Assembly: GCA_043721775.1 (NCBI GenBank)
Contig: JAYSQA010000374.1
Span: 1-64,000, forward strand
Length of the DNA: 64,000 nt
Reading direction: 5' to 3'
DNA from: Stagnihabitans sp043721775
Lineage (GTDB): Bacteria; Pseudomonadota; Alphaproteobacteria; Rhodobacterales; Rhodobacteraceae
The position numbers were made by a program, and so were the translations under genes. Positions 7,869 through 16,823 of the stretch are shown here, piece after piece (positions within the stretch are counted from its first letter, which is position 1; each line of letters opens with the position of its first letter). Below the pieces are notes generated by a model that was given only the letters and a program-made list of their open reading frames with translations, searched no databases and was not told where the DNA came from.

Positions 7869-8987
7869 TTGGCGGTCTGGGATCGGTTGCTTAACAAAGC
7901 GCGGCGGATCTGGGGGCCGGGGCAACTGCCCCATGCGGTAGGACCGGGCGATCTGGCACCGGTTGAACTTTCGGTCATGACCTTGTGGCGCGCTTACCGG
8001 CTTCGGCTGCGACGGCGCGCCTTTTTGCTGCGCGCTTTGCGCAAACGTCGGGACTTGCGGGTGGTGGTGGACCGGACGGGGGCGATTGGTCCGACGGCAA
8101 TCCTCGCCTTCGTGACCGTGCGGAATGAGGCGCTGCGGTTGCCGTATTTCTTGCAGCACTATCGCAAACTTGGGGTCGATCACTTTCTTATTGTTGATAA
8201 CGCCAGCACCGACGGCACCATGGCGCTGTTGCAGGGGCAGGTGGATGTGTCGGTCTGGCAAACCTCGGCAGGGTACAGGGCGTCTCGGTTCGGGTTGGAC
8301 TGGCTGACGGGGCTGATGCGGCGGCATGGGGCGGGGCATTGGTGCCTGACGCTGGATGCCGACGAACTGCTGGTCTATCCGCATTGCGAAACCCGGCCCC
8401 TGCGCGCCTTGACCGAGCATTTGCAGGCCGAGGGAAGACCGTCATTCGGCGCACTGATGCTGGACCTGTACCCCAAAGGGCCTTTGGCTGCGCAAAGCTA
8501 TGCAGCGGGGCAGAACCCGGTGGAGGTTCTGCCGTGGTTCGATAGTGGCAATCATGTGGTGCAGGTCCAGCCCAAAATGCGCAACCTGTGGATACAGGGT
8601 GGCGTGCGTGCGCGGGTGTTCTTTGCCGGTGAACCGCGCAGGGCACCGACGTTGAACAAGGTGCCGCTGGTCTATTGGCGGCGGGGCTATGCTTACGTGA
8701 ATTCCACCCACGCCATTCTGCCGCAGCACCTGAACGCGGTCTATGACGAGACGGGCGGCGAGGTGCTTTCCGGCATTCTGCTGCACACCAAGTTCCTGCC
8801 GCAGGTGGTTCAGAAATCGGCGGAAGAACGGCAGCGGCATCAGCATTTTGCCAACTCGGGCTTGTACGACGCTTACTATGCCGGTCTGACCGCAAGTCCG
8901 GATTTATGGTGCCCGGCGTCCTGCCACTATGACGGCTGGCGCCAGTTAGAGGCGCTGGGGCTGATGTCGCGGGGCGGATGGATGTAA
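7869..8987 (+). CDS. Family-2-like glycosyltransferase, first tandem paralogue
   Basis: A 372-residue protein with a GT-A style fold. AILAFVTVRNEALRLPYFLQHYR (broken here by normal family variation) is followed by LIVDNASTDGT at 107-117, and the metal-binding DAD is at 163-165 in LTLDADELLVYP. This is the pattern of the Glyco_tranf_2_4/GT92-like group. The start is a TTG three bases after the galU stop. No signal peptide or membrane segment is visible, so it should act at the cytoplasmic face. It is closely similar to the next gene throughout (ETRPLRALT, LYPKG, NLWIQGG, RARVFF, LNKVPLV). Confidence 0.85.
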   Translation: MAVWDRLLNKARRIWGPGQLPHAVGPGDLAPVELSVMTLWRAYRLRLRRRAFLLRALRKRRDLRVVVDRTGAIGPTAILAFVTVRNEALRLPYFLQHYRKLGVDHFLIVDNASTDGTMALLQGQVDVSVWQTSAGYRASRFGLDWLTGLMRRHGAGHWCLTLDADELLVYPHCETRPLRALTEHLQAEGRPSFGALMLDLYPKGPLAAQSYAAGQNPVEVLPWFDSGNHVVQVQPKMRNLWIQGGVRARVFFAGEPRRAPTLNKVPLVYWRRGYAYVNSTHAILPQHLNAVYDETGGEVLSGILLHTKFLPQVVQKSAEERQRHQHFANSGLYDAYYAGLTASPDLWCPASCHYDGWRQLEALGLMSRGGWM

Positions 8988-9158
8988 CTGTTGCGATTTT
9001 CAGAACAATTTAGGGGAATCTGCCGCTTTCAGGCCCCAAATAGTTCTTAAACTCTGATTGTCCTGACGGTAAGGAAAGCAGACGCATCAAGGCTTCTGCA
9101 AGCTTTGGGCGCTATGGATGGAAGGGTCTGCCATGGTGCAGGCAGGCGGAGGCGTAGG

Positions 9159-10169
9159 GTGAGCATTCGGGGGGCCATCAAGCTTAGGGCGCAGCGGAGG
9201 CGGGCGCACTGGCGCGCGTTTCGCAAGCGTCGTGAGTTGGTGGCCGTGCAAGACCGTACCTCTGGCCTGCCAGGCGATGCGATCATTCTGCTGAGCACGC
9301 TGCGTAACGAACGCATCCGCATGCCGTTCTTCCTGCGCTATTACCGCGACCTTGGCATTGAACATTTCCTGCTTGTCGACAATGACAGCGACGATGGCAG
9401 CAGGGAGTATCTGGCCGAACAGCCCGATGTGTCACTTTGGACGGCGAAGGCCAGTTATCGGGGGTCACGCTTCGGGTTGGATTGGCTGACCTATCTTCAG
9501 CGGCGGCATTGTCATGGCCATTGGTGCCTGACGGTCGATGTGGATGAGTTTTTCGTTTATCCGTTCTGCGAGACGCGGCCCTTGCGGGCGCTGACCGATT
9601 GGCTGGATGCGTCAGAGGTGCGGTCGTTTGCGGCGATGATGCTGGATATGTATCCCAAAGGATCAATCCACGCGTATCCCTATCAGGAAGGTCAGAACCC
9701 GTTCGAGATTGCCCAGTGGTTTGACAGCGGCAACTATACGATTCACCGCAATGCGGGCTACGGCAACCTGTGGATTCAGGGCGGGCCCAGGGCGCGTGTA
9801 TTCTTTGGGGAAAACCCGGAAATGGCTCCGGCGTTGAACAAGGTGCCATTGGTCAAATGGCACAAGTCTTACGCCTATGTCAGTTCAACCCATATGCTGC
9901 TGCCGCGCGGGCTTAATCTGGTGTACGATGAGGCGGGAGGAGAAAAAGCCTCGGGCTGTCTGTTGCACGCCAAGTTTCTGGATACCTTTGCCATGAAGGC
10001 GGCGGAAGAGATGGCGCGGGGCCAGCACTATGGTGCCAGTGCCGAGTACAAGGCTTATCAGGAAAGTCTGGCGAAACATCCCGACATGTGGTGCAAGTTC
10101 AGTGAGAAGTACATCAACTGGCGGCAGCTTGAAATTCTGGGGCTGATGTCGAAGGGCAATTGGGCATGA
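9159..10169 (+). CDS. Family-2-like glycosyltransferase, second tandem paralogue
   Basis: About 336 residues, paralogous to the preceding gene, with FLLVDNDSDDG at 70-80 and the metal-binding DVD at 127-129 (LTVDVDEFFVYP). The GTG at 9159 is preferred because GGCGGAGG lies before it and because the extra N-terminal residues from an upstream start (9105) are Arg-rich and unlike the paralogue. Compared with the first copy it lacks an N-terminal extension of about 35 residues. A 170-base gap separates the two copies. The acceptor sugar cannot be told from sequence. Confidence 0.85.
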   Translation: MSIRGAIKLRAQRRRAHWRAFRKRRELVAVQDRTSGLPGDAIILLSTLRNERIRMPFFLRYYRDLGIEHFLLVDNDSDDGSREYLAEQPDVSLWTAKASYRGSRFGLDWLTYLQRRHCHGHWCLTVDVDEFFVYPFCETRPLRALTDWLDASEVRSFAAMMLDMYPKGSIHAYPYQEGQNPFEIAQWFDSGNYTIHRNAGYGNLWIQGGPRARVFFGENPEMAPALNKVPLVKWHKSYAYVSSTHMLLPRGLNLVYDEAGGEKASGCLLHAKFLDTFAMKAAEEMARGQHYGASAEYKAYQESLAKHPDMWCKFSEKYINWRQLEILGLMSKGNWA

Positions 10170-10179
10170 GGGAGCAAGG

Positions 10180-11877
10180 GTGAGCGTCGGCTTTGTCATG
10201 CTGTGCCATACGGCCCTTGACCGTGCTGCCGAAGTGGCGCGCCATTGGGCTGAACGGGGCTGTCCGGTGGTTATTCATGTCGATGCCCGCGTGAAGCCGC
10301 GGGCCTATGACGGGTTGGTGAAGGCGCTGGCCGATCTGGGCAATGTGCGCTTCTCGGGCCGTTATGCCTGCGAGTGGGGGACTTGGGGGATTGTAGCCGC
10401 GACGCAGGAAGCCTCTTCGGTGATGCTGAAGGCGTTTCCGGCGGTGCGCCACGTGTATCTGGCGTCAGGCTCTTGCCTGCCTTTGCGCCCGGTGGAGGAG
10501 TTGGTAGCCTATCTCGACAGCCGCCCGCGCGTGGATTTCATCGAAAGTGTGACGACGCAGGATGTCGGCTGGACGGTGGGCGGCTTGAATGTTGAACGGT
10601 TCACCCTTCGGTTTCCGTTCAGTTGGCGCAATCACCGGGCGCTGTTTGACGGTTATGTGCGGTTGCAGCGCCGGATGGGTTTTGCCCGCAAGATTCCCTC
10701 GGGTTTGGTGCCGCATCTGGGCAGCCAGTGGTGGTGCCTGACCCGAAAAACCCTGTCGGCCATACTGCAAAGCCCAGACCGTGCCGCGATTGACCGCTAT
10801 TTCCGCAAGGTCTGGATTCCGGACGAAAGCTATTTTCAGACGATGGTGCGGCAGGTGTCCGGCACTGTCGAAAGCCGGTCCCTGACGCTGTCGAAGTTTG
10901 ACTATCAGGGCAAACCGCATATCTTCTATGATGACCATTTACAGCTTCTGCGGCGGTCTGATTGCTTTGTGGCGCGCAAGATGTGGCCGCAGGCGGACAA
11001 GCTTTACGACACCTTTCTGCGCGGTACGGCGGCGGGGCAAGTGGCGGCGGAACCCAACCCCGGCAAGATTGACCGGCTGTTTTCCAAGGCGGTGGAGCGG
11101 CGGACCAAGGGGCGCATCGGTCTTTACATGCAAAGCCGGTTTCCCAACAAGCAATGGGGTCATGGGCGGACGGCGGCACCCTATTCCGTGTTCGAAGGAT
11201 TCTCGGAAGTGTTCGAGAATTTTGAGGCATGGTTGGGCAAGGTGTCTGGCACGCGGGCGCATGGCCATCTGTTTGCCCCCGACCGGGTAGAGTTTGCCGG
11301 GGGAGAGCGGGTGTTCAGCGGGTCTTTGTCGGACAGTGCCGCCTTGCGCGACTATGCGCCGAAGAATTTCCTGTCGAACCTGATCTGGAACACAAGGGGA
11401 GAGCGGCAGTGCTTTCAGTTCGGCCCGAATGACGTGCAGGATTGCAGCCCCACTATGGCGGGTGATCCGAATGCGCAGATCTCGGTCATCTCGGGCGCGT
11501 GGGCTATTCCGCTGTTCCATTCCAACCGGGATTTCGGCGATATCAGGCGGGAAGCCGCGCGGTTGCAGAAGATAGAGTCCGATCATCTTGCGATTTTGCG
11601 CGCCCACACCGCCAAGGCCCGCACCCGCATCTGGACGCTGGCGGAGTTTGTGGAAAACCCGATGGAGCCGTTGCAAAGCATCGTCGATGAAATCAGCCCG
11701 CGCAGCCTTAGACGTCTGACTGAGGCGCCGACGCTGGTGGGCCTGAAAGGCTTCGGCCAATTCTTGCAGAACCTGCGCAACCAGGGCATGCAACCTGTTC
11801 TGATGGGCAATTTCCCGACGGGTGATGGGGCAATGCCAGCTGCCTTGCGCCGGGGCAGGCCCTATCTGGTGAAGTAA
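10180..11877 (+). CDS. Core-2/I-branching-type beta-1,6-N-acetylglucosaminyltransferase (GT14-like) with C-terminal extension
   Basis: A 565-residue protein whose first ~300 residues match the Core-2/I-branching enzyme family: FVMLCHTALD at the start, VIHVDARV, HVYLASGSCLPLRPVEEL, SQWWCLTRKTL and a later IPDESYFQTM. The remaining ~250 residues, with NLIWNTRGERQCFQFGP, look like the DUF5927-type extension found in alphaproteobacterial members. The GTG start at 10180 has AGGGAGCAAGG in front. It likely adds a branching sugar to a surface glycan together with its neighbours. The donor sugar is not established. Confidence 0.8.
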   Translation: MSVGFVMLCHTALDRAAEVARHWAERGCPVVIHVDARVKPRAYDGLVKALADLGNVRFSGRYACEWGTWGIVAATQEASSVMLKAFPAVRHVYLASGSCLPLRPVEELVAYLDSRPRVDFIESVTTQDVGWTVGGLNVERFTLRFPFSWRNHRALFDGYVRLQRRMGFARKIPSGLVPHLGSQWWCLTRKTLSAILQSPDRAAIDRYFRKVWIPDESYFQTMVRQVSGTVESRSLTLSKFDYQGKPHIFYDDHLQLLRRSDCFVARKMWPQADKLYDTFLRGTAAGQVAAEPNPGKIDRLFSKAVERRTKGRIGLYMQSRFPNKQWGHGRTAAPYSVFEGFSEVFENFEAWLGKVSGTRAHGHLFAPDRVEFAGGERVFSGSLSDSAALRDYAPKNFLSNLIWNTRGERQCFQFGPNDVQDCSPTMAGDPNAQISVISGAWAIPLFHSNRDFGDIRREAARLQKIESDHLAILRAHTAKARTRIWTLAEFVENPMEPLQSIVDEISPRSLRRLTEAPTLVGLKGFGQFLQNLRNQGMQPVLMGNFPTGDGAMPAALRRGRPYLVK

Positions 11878-11889
11878 AGGACTGATCTC

Positions 11890-13290
11890 TTGGCCAAATC
11901 CCTTTTCCAATCTTTCGTCGTCTTTGCGGAAATGCGGACGGGGTCGAATTTTCTTGAGGCCAATCTGAACGCGATTGCCGGGGTGATGTGCCATGGCGAG
12001 GCCTTCAACCCGGCTTTCATCGGCAATGAGAAAAAGCAGGAATTGCTGGGAGTGTCGATCCATCAGCGCAACCAGAATCCGGAAAGCTTGCTGAAGGCGA
12101 TGCGGAAACAGACAGAAGGGCTGTCAGGCTTTCGCTATTTCCACGACCATGACCCAAGGGTGTTCGATCTGGTGGCTGATGATCCGACGGTCGCCAAGGT
12201 GGTGCTGACGCGCAACCCATTGGAAAGCTATGTGAGCTGGAAGATCGCCAAGGAAAGCAACCAGTGGCGCACAACCTCGGCGGCCAACATCAAAACCGCG
12301 CGGCCGGAGTTTGATCTGGCGGAATTTCGCGACCGGGTCGATGAATGCCAGGCGTTTCAGGTGCGTTTGCTGAACCGGTTGCAGGTGTCGGGCCAGACTG
12401 CGTTTTACATCGACTATGACGACGTGCTGGATTTGCCGGTGATCAACGGGCTGGCGGCGTTTCTGGGGGTGGAGGGGCGGCTGGAGAAGCTGGACCTGTC
12501 CTTCAAGAAGCAGAACCCGGAACCGTTGCGGGAAAAGGTCTCCAATCCCGCTGAAATGGTGGCGGGCTTGGGGCGGATGGATTTCTTCAACATCGACCAG
12601 AGCCCCAGCTTTGAACCGCGCAGGCAGGCGGCGATCAATGGCTATATGGCGGGGGTGACGGTGCCGTTGCTGTTTCAGCCGGTCAAAGGTTCGGTCGAGG
12701 GGCAAGTGCGGGCGTGGTTGCAGGTTTATGGCGAGGTGATCAATGCCTTTGACCGGCAAAGCCTGAAAGGTTGGCGGCAAGACAGGCCGGGACATCGCAG
12801 CTTTACCGTGCTGCGGCATCCCCTGGCGCGGGCGCATGGTGCTTTTTGCGAGTATCTGGAAAAGGACTGGATGCCGGAACTGCGGGGCCATCTGAAGCGG
12901 GTGCACAAGGTGGAATTGCCTGCGAAGGGAACGGGCTATGACGATGCCGCAGCACATCGGGCGGGGTTCCTGAAGTTTCTTGAGATGACAAAGCACCTGC
13001 ACGCGGGCCGGACGGAACTGCGCACCCCGCCTCAATTGGCGACGCAATTGGCAACGGTGACCGGGTTTGGGCAGTTGCAGGCACCGGACCATCTGCTGCG
13101 CGAAGAGCGGTTGGCGGAGGGGCTGGCATTTGTCTGCACCGAGGTGGGGGTGGCGATGAAGCCCTTGCCTGCGGTGGTTGAGAAGGAAGTTTTTCCCTTG
13201 GCCGAGATTTACGGGCGCGATCTGGAGGTTGCGGCGCGGGATGCTTATGGCCGAGATTATGCGGCCTTTGGTTATGGCGATTGGCAGTAG
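11890..13290 (+). CDS. Sulfotransferase-like protein with two sulfotransferase-like halves
   Basis: 466 residues. The N-terminal half carries a PAPS 5'-phosphosulfate loop-like EMRTGSNFLE (14-23), a 3'-phosphate motif VVLTRNPLESYVSW (104-117) and the NodH-like KKQNPEPLREKVSNPAEM region (206-223). The C-terminal half contains a second 3'-phosphate-like motif SFTVLRHPLARAHGAF (304-319) and a tail RDAYGRDYAAFGY (450-462) as in Sulfotransfer_2 proteins. No clear second phosphosulfate loop was seen. The TTG start follows the previous gene by 12 bases. It probably sulfates the glycan made by the preceding glycosyltransferases, and cysQ upstream can recycle the PAP formed. Confidence 0.75.
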   Translation: MAKSLFQSFVVFAEMRTGSNFLEANLNAIAGVMCHGEAFNPAFIGNEKKQELLGVSIHQRNQNPESLLKAMRKQTEGLSGFRYFHDHDPRVFDLVADDPTVAKVVLTRNPLESYVSWKIAKESNQWRTTSAANIKTARPEFDLAEFRDRVDECQAFQVRLLNRLQVSGQTAFYIDYDDVLDLPVINGLAAFLGVEGRLEKLDLSFKKQNPEPLREKVSNPAEMVAGLGRMDFFNIDQSPSFEPRRQAAINGYMAGVTVPLLFQPVKGSVEGQVRAWLQVYGEVINAFDRQSLKGWRQDRPGHRSFTVLRHPLARAHGAFCEYLEKDWMPELRGHLKRVHKVELPAKGTGYDDAAAHRAGFLKFLEMTKHLHAGRTELRTPPQLATQLATVTGFGQLQAPDHLLREERLAEGLAFVCTEVGVAMKPLPAVVEKEVFPLAEIYGRDLEVAARDAYGRDYAAFGYGDWQ

Positions 13291-13718
13291 GCCATTAGGC
13301 GCTGCTCTCCACGCTGGACGGTTGCGCCGTGGTGGTTTTCAACCTCGATGCTGAGGGTCAGCAGGCCTTTGTCAGCAGCGGGGCGTTTGGCTTTTACCGT
13401 GATGCGGGCGCGGACACGGTCATTGGCGAAAACCGGGGCGCGGAAGGACCAATCGTAGCCCAGGCTGGCGAAGGTGTTGAAGTGTGCGGGGGCGGTGGAT
13501 TTGAGGCCCTCGATCAGCGACAGGATCAAGAGGCCGTGCGCGACGCGTTGGGGGAAGCCGTGGGCTTGCGCGCCTTGGTCGGAGAGGTGGATCTCGAAGC
13601 GGTCTTGGGTCAGGGCGGCAAAGGTGTCGATGGTGGCCGCCGTAACCTCGGCCCAGTCTGTCAGGATCTGGTCGCCGGGTTGGACTTGGTCGAAGTTGTA
13701 AAGGCCGGGGGGCAGCAT
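13272..13718 (-). CDS. MaoC-like hotdog-fold dehydratase
   Basis: A 148-residue protein of the MaoC/R-hydratase type. It has the hotdog segment around QDRFEIHLSD with the following HGFPQRVAHGLLILSLIEGL, which contains the family's conserved His and Gly residues. MaoC proteins act as enoyl-CoA hydratases or related acyl-CoA enzymes in the cytoplasm. It starts directly at the end of nagA (no gap) and so is the last gene of the amino-sugar operon. Its link to amino-sugar catabolism is unclear. Its 3' end overlaps the convergent sulfotransferase gene by 19 bases. Confidence 0.85.
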   Translation of the reverse strand: MLPPGLYNFDQVQPGDQILTDWAEVTAATIDTFAALTQDRFEIHLSDQGAQAHGFPQRVAHGLLILSLIEGLKSTAPAHFNTFASLGYDWSFRAPVFANDRVRARITVKAKRPAADKGLLTLSIEVENHHGATVQRGEQRLMAYCQSP

Positions 13719-14825
13719 TCAGGCCAGCCCGGTTTGGGCGACGGTCCAGTCTTGGTTGAGCAACAGAAGGTCGTGCAGGCTTTGGCCGATCAGGCCGGTG
13801 CGGCGACCGATGACCTTGGCGGGGATGGTGGTTGCCATGCGAAGTGCTGTGGCAGGGGCAATGTGCAGGACGTTGATCAGCCTCGCGACGCTTTGCGCCA
13901 TGGTAATATGGGCACCGGCGAGGGAACCCTCGGCATTGACCAGACGGCCATTCACCAGGCGGATTTCGTTGCCGTAAAGGGTGAAATGGTCTGACCCACC
14001 GACCGTGGACATGGAATCAGAGACGAGGAAGGTGGTGTCGGGTAGCGGTCTGGCGCGCAGGGCCAGAGCCACCATTTCGTCTGCCACATGGATGCCGTCG
14101 CAGATGATTCCGGTGTAAGCAGTGGAGTTGATGCAGGCCCCGGTGACGCCGGGGGTGCGGTTCAGCATCGGCGACATGGCGTTGTAAAGATGAGTGAAGC
14201 AGGTCGCGCCCTCTGTCAGGCAGGCGCTGACATGTTCGGCGGTGGTGTCGGAATGGCCGAGCGAGACGACGGCACCGGTTTCGGCCAAGGCAGCGATGTC
14301 GCCCGGGGAGACGCCCTCGGGGGCGACAGTGATCATCACCGGCACGTTTGCGGCGCGAAGGCGTTGGACGACGGCAAGGGTGCGCTGGTCGAAGGGCCGG
14401 ATGAAGCGGGCGGCATGGGTGCCACGGCGGGCAACGGAAAGGTGCGGGCCCTCGATATGCAGGCCAAGGATGCCGGGGATGCCGTACGCCGCAAGCGCAG
14501 CTTCGGCGGCATGGTCGAGCACCTCGGGCGCGTCGGTGATGACCGTGGGCAGAACGGCCACGGTGCCGAAACGGCGGTGGGCGGCGGCGATGATTTGCAT
14601 CGCAGCGGCGGTGGGACTGGTGTTCACAAGGGCATCGCCGCCGCCGTTGACTTGCAGGTCAAGGTAGCCTGGGGTCAGGGTGCCAGCCAAGGTTTGTAGC
14701 GCTGTTCCGGCGGGAATGGTGGTCAGAATCGCGGTGACGGTGCCGTTTTGCACGGAGACATAGCCGGTGCGCAGGGTTTGGCCGTCAAAGATCTGGTCAG
14801 GGTGCAGGTAGGTTGTCGCGGTCAT
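13719..14825 (-). CDS. nagA: N-acetylglucosamine-6-phosphate deacetylase
   Basis: Removes the acetyl group from GlcNAc-6-phosphate, giving glucosamine-6-phosphate. The 368-residue amidohydrolase shows GYLDLQVNGGGD near 54-65, the metal-binding GLHIEGPHLS, SLGHSDTTAEH, THLYNAMSPM and the catalytic-Asp block LVSDSMST. The ROK kinase gene lies 70 bases upstream on the same strand, and the SIS protein that should take the product is one gene further. Length and motifs look intact. Confidence 0.95.
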   Translation of the reverse strand: MTATTYLHPDQIFDGQTLRTGYVSVQNGTVTAILTTIPAGTALQTLAGTLTPGYLDLQVNGGGDALVNTSPTAAAMQIIAAAHRRFGTVAVLPTVITDAPEVLDHAAEAALAAYGIPGILGLHIEGPHLSVARRGTHAARFIRPFDQRTLAVVQRLRAANVPVMITVAPEGVSPGDIAALAETGAVVSLGHSDTTAEHVSACLTEGATCFTHLYNAMSPMLNRTPGVTGACINSTAYTGIICDGIHVADEMVALALRARPLPDTTFLVSDSMSTVGGSDHFTLYGNEIRLVNGRLVNAEGSLAGAHITMAQSVARLINVLHIAPATALRMATTIPAKVIGRRTGLIGQSLHDLLLLNQDWTVAQTGLA

Positions 14826-14895
14826 GGGGCCTCCCTTCCGCTGCAGCGCAGCTTGGCGGCTCTATCGGGGAAAGTGGGCGGGAAGGGAAGGGGCG

Positions 14896-15819
14896 TCATG
14901 GGGCGGCCCGTTCCAGGAAAGCGGCATAGGCGGCCCCACGCGCGCCGGTGGTATCGCCACCCTCGGCCAGCAGAAGGGGCGGGTAGGGGTAGCCGGGCAG
15001 GGCACAGTGGGTGAGGGCATGGGTCAGGTCTGCAATCAGGCCATTCGCGCGAGACAAGCCGCCGGCGAGGACGATGCAGGCGGGGTCGACGGTAAGGGTC
15101 AGGGTATGGATCAGTTCGGCAGTCAGTTCGCACCAGATGGCCCAGCATTTGGCGATGTCAGTGTCGGTTTGGCGCAAGCTGACTATGTCTTCGGGGGGGA
15201 GGGTGCGATGGGTCAGGTGGGTGACAATGCGGGCGAGGCCGGGACCTGCGATGAGGGTCTCGGTGCAGCCAAGGCGGCCGCAGCCGCAGCGGATGATCGG
15301 CAGGTTGTGGGCTGCGATAATGGCGGCGGGCAGGGCAAAGTGGCCGAATTCACCGCCGAGGCCCGAGGGGCCTTGCAGGAGGCGGCCCTCGATGACGATG
15401 CCGCCGGCGAGGCCGGTGCCGAGGTTGAGGGACAGCGCGGTGCGGTAGCCTTTGGCGGCTCCGAATTGCGCCTCGGACAGGGTCTGGGCGCGGCAGTCGT
15501 TGATGTAGGTGATTTTGCGGCTAGAGGCGGTTTCGATGTCGGCGGGGAAGGGGTGGCCGGTCGCGGGCAGGTTGGCGGTGAGGGCTATTCCGGTGGTGGG
15601 GTTGATCAGGCCTGCGGCGGCGATGCCGATGGGAAGGTTCGGGGTATGGCTTTCGACCCAGGCTATCTGTGCAGCAAGGGCGGCGATCAGTTCGGGGTAG
15701 GTTTTGGGCGTGGCTATCCGGTTCGATGTGACCCTGTTCCAGCGGGAATCGAAAAGCTGCGCCTCGATCTTGGTGCCGCCGAGGTCGATGCCTGCTGCGA
15801 TATGGGGGGCCGAAGTCAT
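14896..15819 (-). CDS. ROK-family sugar kinase, probably N-acetylglucosamine kinase
   Basis: Phosphorylates a hexose or amino sugar with ATP in the cytoplasm. The start at 15819 (MTSAPHIAAGIDLGGTK) is used because it overlaps the upstream stop as ATGA, whereas the longer frame adds a low-complexity leader. The 307 residues contain the phosphate-binding GIDLGGTKIEAQLF near 10-23, the ROK signature region GTGLAGGIVI...GEFGH, and the zinc motif CGCGRLGC. Between SIS and nagA genes, the likely substrate is GlcNAc, giving GlcNAc-6-phosphate for NagA. Glucokinase activity cannot be excluded. Confidence 0.85.
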   Translation of the reverse strand: MTSAPHIAAGIDLGGTKIEAQLFDSRWNRVTSNRIATPKTYPELIAALAAQIAWVESHTPNLPIGIAAAGLINPTTGIALTANLPATGHPFPADIETASSRKITYINDCRAQTLSEAQFGAAKGYRTALSLNLGTGLAGGIVIEGRLLQGPSGLGGEFGHFALPAAIIAAHNLPIIRCGCGRLGCTETLIAGPGLARIVTHLTHRTLPPEDIVSLRQTDTDIAKCWAIWCELTAELIHTLTLTVDPACIVLAGGLSRANGLIADLTHALTHCALPGYPYPPLLLAEGGDTTGARGAAYAAFLERAAP

Positions 15820-16823
15820 ATGGTTTGGGTCACTTTGGACAGAGTCTCGGGACGGTCGGGGTCGTGGCCCAAGGTAAGGGCGGTGGCGAGGACGAGGGGG
15901 TATGTCAGGCACAGCAGCATGGCTGCGGCTGCGGCGGGGGTCAGGTCTTGCCTGCCTGTGTCAGAGGGGCGGATACGGTAGGTGGTGCCGCCAGCGGTTT
16001 TGAACCGGGCCTCGGCGGTATCGAGCGAGGCTTGGACATCGGGTTGTTCGGTATCAAGGATCAGGATCAGCAGCGGTTTGGTGGCCAGTTGCAGGGGGCC
16101 GTGGAGGACCTCGCTGGACGAGTAGGCCTCGGCATGGATGGCGCAGGTCTCTTTCAGTTTGAGGGCGAGTTCCTGGGCGGCGCCGTAGCCGGTGTCGCGG
16201 CCGATGACGTAGACGTGGTTGGCACGGAGGAGGGCGGAGAGGAGGGCTTTGGTTTGGGGGAGAGGTTTAAGGGGCGTGTCGAAGGCTTGGGCTGAGGTCT
16301 CGGCCCTTGTGGCGTAGGCGGGGGCGAGGTGGGACAGAAGGGCCATTCCGGCGGCGATAGAGCCTATGACGGACTTGGTGGCGGGGACGGCGAGTTCGGG
16401 GCCTGCGCCTATGGGCAGGGTCAGGTTGGCATGTTCGGACACGGGGGAGTTGGGGGAGTTGATCAGGGCTATGACGGTGGCACCACGGGCGCGCGCACCT
16501 TGGGCGGAGAGGACGAGGTCGTTTGAGGCACCGGATTGCGAGACGACGAGGGCCAGGACACCGTCGAGGGCGACGCCTTTGCCAACCGAAAAGATGGAGG
16601 GGGGGAGGGAGGTCATTGGTAGGCCGGTTTCACGCATGAACTCGTAGGACAGGATATTGGCGGCGGCGTCGGAAGAGCCTCTTGCGATGGTGTAGATGGC
16701 TTTGGGGGTGAGGGAGGCGATTTTAGCAGCGTCAGAGATTGATATGGCGGTGCGGATGGTGGTGGCGAAGACCGTGGCGGCCTCGGCCATTTCGGATTTC
16801 ATGTGCGCGCCGGGGGTGGTCAT
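15816..16823 (-). CDS. SIS-domain sugar isomerase/deaminase (NagB-II/AgaS-like)
   Basis: A 335-residue protein with two SIS domains, like the isomerase half of GlmS. Sugar-phosphate binding blocks are IARGSSDAAANI, VVSQSGASNDLV, YVIGRDTGYGAAQELALKLKET and EAYSSSEVLHGPL. Family members of this size without a glutaminase domain deaminate glucosamine-6-phosphate to fructose-6-phosphate. This is the step after NagA, and no classical nagB is in the window. Start 16823 overlaps the upstream stop as ATGA. The downstream ROK start overlaps its own stop in the same way, so translation is coupled through all three genes. Confidence 0.85.
   Translation of the reverse strand: MTTPGAHMKSEMAEAATVFATTIRTAISISDAAKIASLTPKAIYTIARGSSDAAANILSYEFMRETGLPMTSLPPSIFSVGKGVALDGVLALVVSQSGASNDLVLSAQGARARGATVIALINSPNSPVSEHANLTLPIGAGPELAVPATKSVIGSIAAGMALLSHLAPAYATRAETSAQAFDTPLKPLPQTKALLSALLRANHVYVIGRDTGYGAAQELALKLKETCAIHAEAYSSSEVLHGPLQLATKPLLILILDTEQPDVQASLDTAEARFKTAGGTTYRIRPSDTGRQDLTPAAAAAMLLCLTYPLVLATALTLGHDPDRPETLSKVTQTI

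Noticed and set aside
6912..8420. Long minus-strand frame (502 codons) opposite galU and the first glycosyltransferase
   Set aside because: It spans two real genes on the other strand, is Arg/His/Pro-rich, and shows no family pattern.
8988..9158. Search for a gene or RNA in the 170-base gap between the two glycosyltransferases
   Set aside because: No strong hairpin, no tRNA-like fold and no ORF with a start and ribosome site were found.
10939..13092. Long minus-strand frames opposite the Core-2-like enzyme and sulfotransferase
   Set aside because: They mirror clear plus-strand genes with recognised motifs and have no start context of their own.
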